Shown in pieces: positions 5,347 through 9,330 of a stretch of DNA of 9,330 bases (position 1 is the first letter of the stretch; every line of letters begins with the position of its first letter). The position numbers and the translations under genes were made by a program. Source of the stretch: Bacteroidales bacterium (lineage in GTDB: Bacteria > Bacteroidota > Bacteroidia > Bacteroidales > P3); NCBI GenBank assembly GCA_017618625.1, contig JAFZTV010000054.1, positions 1 to 9,330 on the forward strand, written 5' to 3'. The notes under the pieces were generated by a model that was given only the letters and a program-made list of their open reading frames with translations, made no database searches and was not told where the DNA came from.

Positions 5347-7842
5347 ATGTCTGTAAAGCGGCTCTTCTTATTCACTCTATTTGTCGTTCCGCTGGCTGCG
5401 GCCATGGGTCAGGCCCGTCTGGAAGGGCGTGTGTCGGCCGGAGGCGGCGGGCTGGAGTTTGCTACTGTCAGCGCCCGCTGGCAAGGTGGGTCGGCTGCGG
5501 TGCGCACGGACCGCAAAGGGGCATGGGCGTTGACGGTGAGCGAGACGGACACGGTGTATGTGAAGTTCTCGCTGCTTGGCTACCGCGACACGACGGTGGT
5601 GCTGGGACCGTTGGGCTCGTCGCGCAGGGTGGTGGATATGGTGATGCACGAGCAGTCGAGCCAGCTGAACCAGGTGAATGTGGTGGGTGAACGCTCGACG
5701 ACGGGTAACTACACCCATATCAACCTGGCCGACATTGAGAATATTGCGGGTCCGAACGAGGGCGTGGAGAGCGTGCTGAAGACTCTGCCGGACGTGGCGT
5801 CGAACAACGAGCTCTCGTCGCAGTATTCGGTCCGCGGCGGCTCGTTTGACGAAAACCTTGTGTATATCAACGACGTGGAGGTGTTCCGCCCGCAGCTGGT
5901 GCACAGCGGTCAGCAGGAGGGCATGAGCATCATCAACGCGGATATGGTGGACCACCTGACCTTCTCGCCCGGAGGGTTCGAGGCTCTGTATGGCGACAAG
6001 ATGTCGTCGGTGCTGGACATTAAATACAAGCGGCCGACGGAGTTCCACGCCAAGCTGTCGGGGTCGCTGCTGGGAGGAGCGGCCTGGGCACAGGGGACAA
6101 TAAAGAATTTCTGGTATAACGTAGGATTCCGCTACCACAGCAACCGCTACCTATTTTCATCGCTCGACACCAAAGGACACTACACCACAGCCTATACCGA
6201 CCTGCAGGCGCTGATGGGATACAAGGTGAACGACAAGGTGGACCTCTCGCTGCTCGCCATCTGGACAAGGAACCGCTACGCCCTCGTGCCGGAAAGCCAG
6301 ACGACCACTTTCGGCAATTTCATGCATTCGATGGAGCTGGACATCTACTTCGACGGGCAGGAGACGGACAAATACTCGACGCTTCTCGGAAGCTTCACGG
6401 TGGACTATCATCCCAACGACAACTTCAACCTGAGATGGATAACCTCGGTGCAGAGCAACGACGAGGCGGAGCTGTATGACATTCAGGACCAATACTGGCT
6501 CTATGAGTTGGCTTTGGGTTCGCAGATGGGACAGGTGGACAAGTTTGACCGCGGAGTGGGCACTTTCCTCGAGCATGCCCGCAACTACCTGCGCACGGGT
6601 ATCTACAGCACCGAGGTGAGGGGGACCCACTATGCCAAGCTGGGCAACTGGCGATGGGGGGTGAAGGCGCAGATGGAGACCACCGACGACCGAGTCAACG
6701 AGTGGAAGTGGGTGGACTCGGCGGGTTATTCGATGCCGACCACATACGAGACTCCGGGCGACAGCCTCAACCAGCCGTATAACCCAATTCTCCAGTTCTA
6801 CAGCAAGGCACACAACAACGTCTACACGATAAGAACGACAGCATTCGTGCAACGCGACTTCAACTGGATTACCGACAAGGGGACCGACCTGCAGCTGGTG
6901 GTAGGCGGTCGATTCCAGCATTATACCATGTGGTCAACCTCTCAACCTAGCAACAGCAGCCGGACTCTAACACAATTAAGCAATCAGGAATTCACGCAAT
7001 ATACACAGGCGTTCGTCTCTCCGAGGGTGAGCTTTGCTTTCAAGCCGAACATCAAGACCGACCTGCTGTTCCGCACCACTGCCGGCGTCTACCAGCAGGC
7101 GCCGTTCTATAGGGAGCTGCGCCGTTTGGACGGCTCGCTGAACCCGAAAGTACATCCGCAGCGCTCGTATCAGATTGTGGAGTCGATCGACTGGAACTTC
7201 AAGCTGTTCAATAAACCGTTCAGACTGACCACCGACGTCTATGCCAAATATGTGGACAACCTGATTCCTTACAGCATAGACAATCTGCGAATACGCTACA
7301 CAGCCGACAACAACGCCGAGGGCTATGCCGTGGGTATGAGCATGAGGTTGAACGGGGAGTTTGTGGAAGGACTGGAGTCGTGGGCGAGCATCTCGCTGAT
7401 GCAGACGCGAGAGAACATAAAAGGCGACGGTTACGGATGGCAACCCCGGCCGACAGACCAGATTTTCTCGTTCAAGACCTTCCTGCAGGATTATATTCCC
7501 AAAATACCGTGGTGGCGTATGAGTTTGAGTCTCATCGTGGGAACGGGACTTCCCGTCACCTTTCCCTATCAGACCGACCGCAGCGCCGACTTCAGATTGC
7601 CTACCTACTTCCGTGTCGACTGGGGCAACTCGGTACAGCTGTCGCGATTCAAGAGACTGGCCAACACCAAGTTCTTCAGCGTGGTGGACGACGTGATGAT
7701 AGGGGTGGATGTGTTTAACCTTTTCAACTACCACAACGTGGTGTCGTACCTCTGGGTGGCCGACTACGAGAATGTCTACTACCCGGTGCCCAACTACCTC
7801 ACCGCACGACAGTTTAACGTGAAAGTAACCATAACCTTCTAA
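5347..7842 (+). CDS. TonB-dependent outer-membrane receptor with carboxypeptidase-regulatory-like N-domain
   Basis: This is an outer-membrane gated transporter (831 aa) that imports a ligand using TonB-ExbBD energy. A signal peptide (MSVKRLFLFTLFVVPLAAAMG, cleavage near residue 21) is followed by a carboxypeptidase-regulatory-like beta-sandwich (about 24-102, with the FATVSARWQGG strand pair and FSLLGYRDTTV). Then come a TonB-box-like QLNQVNVVGER (106-116) and a plug domain (about 120-228; SSQYSVRGGSFDENLVYIND, SPGGFEALYGDKMSSVLDI). A barrel of about 600 residues ends in FNVKVTITF, with the terminal Phe expected of BAM substrates. ATG 5347 was preferred to the overlapping GTG 5344. No SusD-like partner is adjacent, so this is not a SusC/D polysaccharide system; the ligand is unknown. 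Residues 530-538 (TSQPSNSS region) are encoded by an 8-bp repeat and probably form an extracellular loop. The M16 homologue follows after 36 nt. Confidence 0.94.
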   Translation: MSVKRLFLFTLFVVPLAAAMGQARLEGRVSAGGGGLEFATVSARWQGGSAAVRTDRKGAWALTVSETDTVYVKFSLLGYRDTTVVLGPLGSSRRVVDMVMHEQSSQLNQVNVVGERSTTGNYTHINLADIENIAGPNEGVESVLKTLPDVASNNELSSQYSVRGGSFDENLVYINDVEVFRPQLVHSGQQEGMSIINADMVDHLTFSPGGFEALYGDKMSSVLDIKYKRPTEFHAKLSGSLLGGAAWAQGTIKNFWYNVGFRYHSNRYLFSSLDTKGHYTTAYTDLQALMGYKVNDKVDLSLLAIWTRNRYALVPESQTTTFGNFMHSMELDIYFDGQETDKYSTLLGSFTVDYHPNDNFNLRWITSVQSNDEAELYDIQDQYWLYELALGSQMGQVDKFDRGVGTFLEHARNYLRTGIYSTEVRGTHYAKLGNWRWGVKAQMETTDDRVNEWKWVDSAGYSMPTTYETPGDSLNQPYNPILQFYSKAHNNVYTIRTTAFVQRDFNWITDKGTDLQLVVGGRFQHYTMWSTSQPSNSSRTLTQLSNQEFTQYTQAFVSPRVSFAFKPNIKTDLLFRTTAGVYQQAPFYRELRRLDGSLNPKVHPQRSYQIVESIDWNFKLFNKPFRLTTDVYAKYVDNLIPYSIDNLRIRYTADNNAEGYAVGMSMRLNGEFVEGLESWASISLMQTRENIKGDGYGWQPRPTDQIFSFKTFLQDYIPKIPWWRMSLSLIVGTGLPVTFPYQTDRSADFRLPTYFRVDWGNSVQLSRFKRLANTKFFSVVDDVMIGVDVFNLFNYHNVVSYLWVADYENVYYPVPNYLTARQFNVKVTITF
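6935..6958 (+). repeat. Three-unit 8-bp CAAC repeat within the TonB receptor gene
   Basis: CAAC recurs at 6935, 6943 and 6951, exactly 8 bp apart (CAACCTCT, CAACCTAG, CAACAGCA). It encodes the Ser/Thr/Gln/Asn-rich stretch TSQPSNSS near residue 531, between two barrel-like segments (FQHYTMWS and TQYTQAFVSP). The unit is the same as in the longer CAAC array within the downstream M16 gene. Confidence 0.6.
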
Positions 7843-7848
7843 GTGCGT

Positions 7849-7871
7849 GCCCGCACAGGGCGGGTTATTTT
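7849..7871 (+). terminator. Short hairpin plus T-rich run between receptor and M16 gene (possible attenuator)
   Basis: CCCGC (7850-7854) can pair with GCGGG (7860-7864) around a 5-nt loop, followed by TTATTTT (7865-7871). The stem is only 5 bp plus a possible G-U pair and competes with a GCCC/GGGC alternative (7849-7852 with 7858-7861). It may be a weak terminator or processing site that lowers M16 expression relative to the receptor. The M16 start codon lies 8 nt after the T-rich run, so read-through must be frequent if this is the only promoter. Confidence 0.4.
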
Positions 7872-7878
7872 GCTTCAA

Positions 7879-9162
7879 ATGATAGACAAACGGCTCATAC
7901 CATCGGATGAAGATTTGAAAGCCCTCGTACCGCAACGGAGAGTGCTTTCGGGCGGGAACACGATGTATCTGTTTCCGTCGAAATCGGTTGACATACTGAA
8001 ACTCGATTTCGTCTTCAACGCGGGAGGAGCCAGCCAGCCCAAGAGACTCTGCGCAGGCGCGGTGAGAGACATGTTGCTCGAGGCGTCTGAAAAATACAGT
8101 TCGCGACAGGTGGCCGAGCTGTTTGACAGGCTGGGTATCGCAATGGACCGTCAGGCCACCTCGACGACGGTGAAGCTTACCGTCTATGTTCTGAAAAAAT
8201 ATGCGGCCGAGGTCTTCCCTGTATTGAACGATTTGCTTCTCCACCCGGTATTGGGACAGAATGAGTTTGACGTCTTGATGGCCAAACGGCGGCAGGCCCT
8301 GCTCAACGGAGAGCTGAAGACCGCCATGGTGGCTCGCAACCTCTTCTATGAGGCGGTATATGGAAAGGAGCATCCCGAGGGAGTATATGCCAAACCGGAC
8401 GATGTGCAGAAGTTGACGCTGGCCGATGTGCGCGGTTATGCCGACGAGCGCTTCTCGCTTGCCGACGCCACCTTGGTACTTGCCGGAAACTATGACGACG
8501 AAATACTGAAGCTGGTTGACGACTGCTTCTCGGTCTCTCAACATATCAACAACCAACATATCAACCTATCAACGCATCAACAATCATATCCCCCAACCCC
8601 CGCACCCGGACACTCGGCAATTCGCCACACGATCCCATCCTCTGTACAGACCACCCTTCGCATCGGGCGACTGCTGCCTATGCAGTGGGAAGATGCCGAC
8701 TATCCCATGTTTATGATACTCAACACCGTGTTGGGAGGTTATTTCGGCTCACGCCTGATGACTAACATAAGAGAGGAGAAAGGCTACACCTACGGTATCT
8801 ACTCGATGTCGAACATGGTGAGGGGCAGCAGTGTGTTCTATGTTACGAGCGATGTGGCGTCGGAGTATGCCGAACCTGCGTTGAAGGAGATATACCATGA
8901 ACTCGACACTTTGAGGCGAGAGCCGGTTTCGGATGACGAGCTGAACCTCGTATGCAACTATATGGCCGGCGACTTCCTCCGTTCAATCGACGGAATCTTC
9001 GAGCGCTCCGAGCGTTTCTACAATATGATGGACACGCAGATAGACGAGCGGTTCACCTCGAATTTCTTCAACGCACTGCAGACGGCGACACCAGGAAAGC
9101 TGAAGGAGATAGCGGAGCGGGTTTATGACAAGCGGGAGATGGCCGAGGTGGTGGTTGGATAA
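7879..9162 (+). CDS. M16-family peptidase homologue, R/Y-pair type lacking the HxxEH zinc motif
   Basis: This 427-aa protein has the two-lobed fold of one M16B subunit. The first lobe (about residues 20-215) includes FVFNAGGASQP, GVYAKPDDVQKLTLADVRGY and LVLAGNYDD. The second lobe (about 255-420) has the conserved LNTVLGGYFGSRLMTNIREE segment and EKGYTYGIYS. Active M16 subunits carry HxxEH about where this protein reads AGAVRDMLLEAS (59-70), so the zinc ligands are absent. The second-lobe Arg298 and Tyr305, seven residues apart like the R/Y pair of pitrilysin/IDE, are kept. In two-subunit M16 enzymes the R/Y subunit works with a separate HxxEH subunit, none of which is in this window. ATG 7879 was chosen over GTG 7843 because the hairpin lies between them. 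No signal peptide is seen, so it is probably cytoplasmic. The inter-lobe linker (220-255) is encoded by an 8-bp repeat and is Pro/His/Gln-rich. Confidence 0.88.
   Translation: MIDKRLIPSDEDLKALVPQRRVLSGGNTMYLFPSKSVDILKLDFVFNAGGASQPKRLCAGAVRDMLLEASEKYSSRQVAELFDRLGIAMDRQATSTTVKLTVYVLKKYAAEVFPVLNDLLLHPVLGQNEFDVLMAKRRQALLNGELKTAMVARNLFYEAVYGKEHPEGVYAKPDDVQKLTLADVRGYADERFSLADATLVLAGNYDDEILKLVDDCFSVSQHINNQHINLSTHQQSYPPTPAPGHSAIRHTIPSSVQTTLRIGRLLPMQWEDADYPMFMILNTVLGGYFGSRLMTNIREEKGYTYGIYSMSNMVRGSSVFYVTSDVASEYAEPALKEIYHELDTLRREPVSDDELNLVCNYMAGDFLRSIDGIFERSERFYNMMDTQIDERFTSNFFNALQTATPGKLKEIAERVYDKREMAEVVVG
8539..8585 (+). repeat. Six-unit 7-8-bp CAAC repeat within the M16 gene
   Basis: CAAC recurs at 8539, 8547, 8554, 8562, 8570 and 8578 (intervals 8, 7, 8, 8, 8), with units such as CAACATAT, CAACAAC, CAACCTAT and CAACGCAT. 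It encodes QHINNQHINLSTHQQS (residues 221-236), low-complexity sequence unlike the rest of the protein, at the junction between the two M16 lobes. A C-rich stretch encoding PPTPAPG follows. The repeat keeps the frame although its period is not a codon multiple. Confidence 0.82.
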
Positions 9163-9169
9163 AAAAGAA

Positions 9170-9198
9170 GAAGAGGCGACCCGACGGGTCGCCTCTTC
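9170..9198. terminator. Strong hairpin terminator between convergent genes, probably bidirectional
   Basis: GAAGAGGCGACCC (9170-9182) pairs perfectly over 13 bp with GGGTCGCCTCTTC (9186-9198) around the loop GAC. On the plus strand it is followed by C plus T6 (9200-9205), ending the receptor/M16 unit. On the minus strand it is followed by a T-rich stretch formed by the A6 at 9161-9166, so it can also stop transcripts of the OadB-type gene that ends at 9220. It begins 8 nt after the M16 stop codon. Confidence 0.92.
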
Positions 9199-9219
9199 CT
9201 TTTTTCTGTCTTCATATAT

Positions 9220-9330
9220 TTAGTGCAGGAATGCCAGCAGGATACCGGCAGCCACAGCCGATCCTACCACGCCGGCCACGTTCGGACCCATAGCGTGCTG
9301 CAGGAGGTAGTTGGTCTTGTCGTACTCCAA
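9220..9330 (-). CDS. Sodium ion-translocating decarboxylase beta subunit (OadB type), C-terminal fragment
   Basis: Only the last 36 codons lie in the window, on the minus strand and open at the right edge. They read [20 protein letters not shown] (the first 20) and then [16 protein letters not shown] before TAA. [23 protein letters not shown] is the characteristic C-terminus of the multi-spanning beta subunit of oxaloacetate/methylmalonyl-CoA/glutaconyl-CoA decarboxylase sodium pumps. In those pumps carboxybiotin decarboxylation drives sodium export across the inner membrane. In Bacteroidales such genes are often last in a cluster with the carboxyltransferase and biotin carrier. This one is followed only by the shared terminator, which agrees with its being the last gene of its unit. 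Which decarboxylase it belongs to cannot be told from this fragment. Confidence 0.9.
   Translation of the reverse strand: MEYDKTNYLLQHAMGPNVAGVVGSAVAAGILLAFLH

Noticed and set aside
6976..8559. Long (527-codon) antisense open frame over the receptor and M16 genes
   Set aside because: The opposite strand carries two clearly recognisable proteins across this span; long antisense frames are expected in GC-rich coding DNA, and this product is His/Val/Arg-rich without a domain.

Overview
The window reads as a piece of a Bacteroidales chromosome (Prevotella/Bacteroides-like). Four things support this: a split MacB-type exporter with an adjacent TolC-like protein, a TonB receptor with an N-terminal carboxypeptidase-regulatory-like domain, the tail of a sodium-pumping decarboxylase beta subunit, and TAnnTTTG-type -7 promoter elements with poor Shine-Dalgarno sequences. 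Coding DNA is GC-rich. The main intergenic gap is AT-rich in its middle part. No RNA genes, insertion sequences, integrases or CRISPR arrays were seen.

Layout. (1) 1-4606, minus strand: an efflux operon read right to left, in the order TolC-like outer-membrane protein (3311-4606), MacA-like periplasmic adaptor (1961-3271), LolD/MacB-type ATPase (1221-1964, overlapping the adaptor by ATGA) and FtsX/MacB-type permease (1-1184, cut by the left edge a few codons before its expected end). Together they encode a tripartite ABC exporter spanning both membranes. (2) 4607-5346: a 740-bp divergent intergenic region. It holds a candidate -7 box for the efflux operon, a nine-unit degenerate 11-bp tandem repeat, a cluster of CGAAA motifs at roughly 9-bp spacing, and a second small 11-bp-period block. 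(3) 5347-9162, plus strand: a TonB-dependent receptor, then an M16-family peptidase homologue that lacks the zinc motif HxxEH but keeps the R/Y pair. (4) 9170-9198: a strong terminator, probably bidirectional, between convergent units. (5) 9220-9330, minus strand: the last 36 codons of an OadB-type decarboxylase beta subunit.

The most unusual feature is the number of short-period degenerate repeats (about 7, 8, 9 and 11 bp). They occur in intergenic DNA and also inside two coding genes, where they encode low-complexity linkers. The 11-bp array sits beside the efflux promoter at close to one helical turn per unit. The TonB receptor/M16 pair resembles, in content only, the FusA/FusC and YddB/PqqL protein-import systems. 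Because this M16 protein appears non-catalytic and has no signal peptide, that parallel is a hypothesis.
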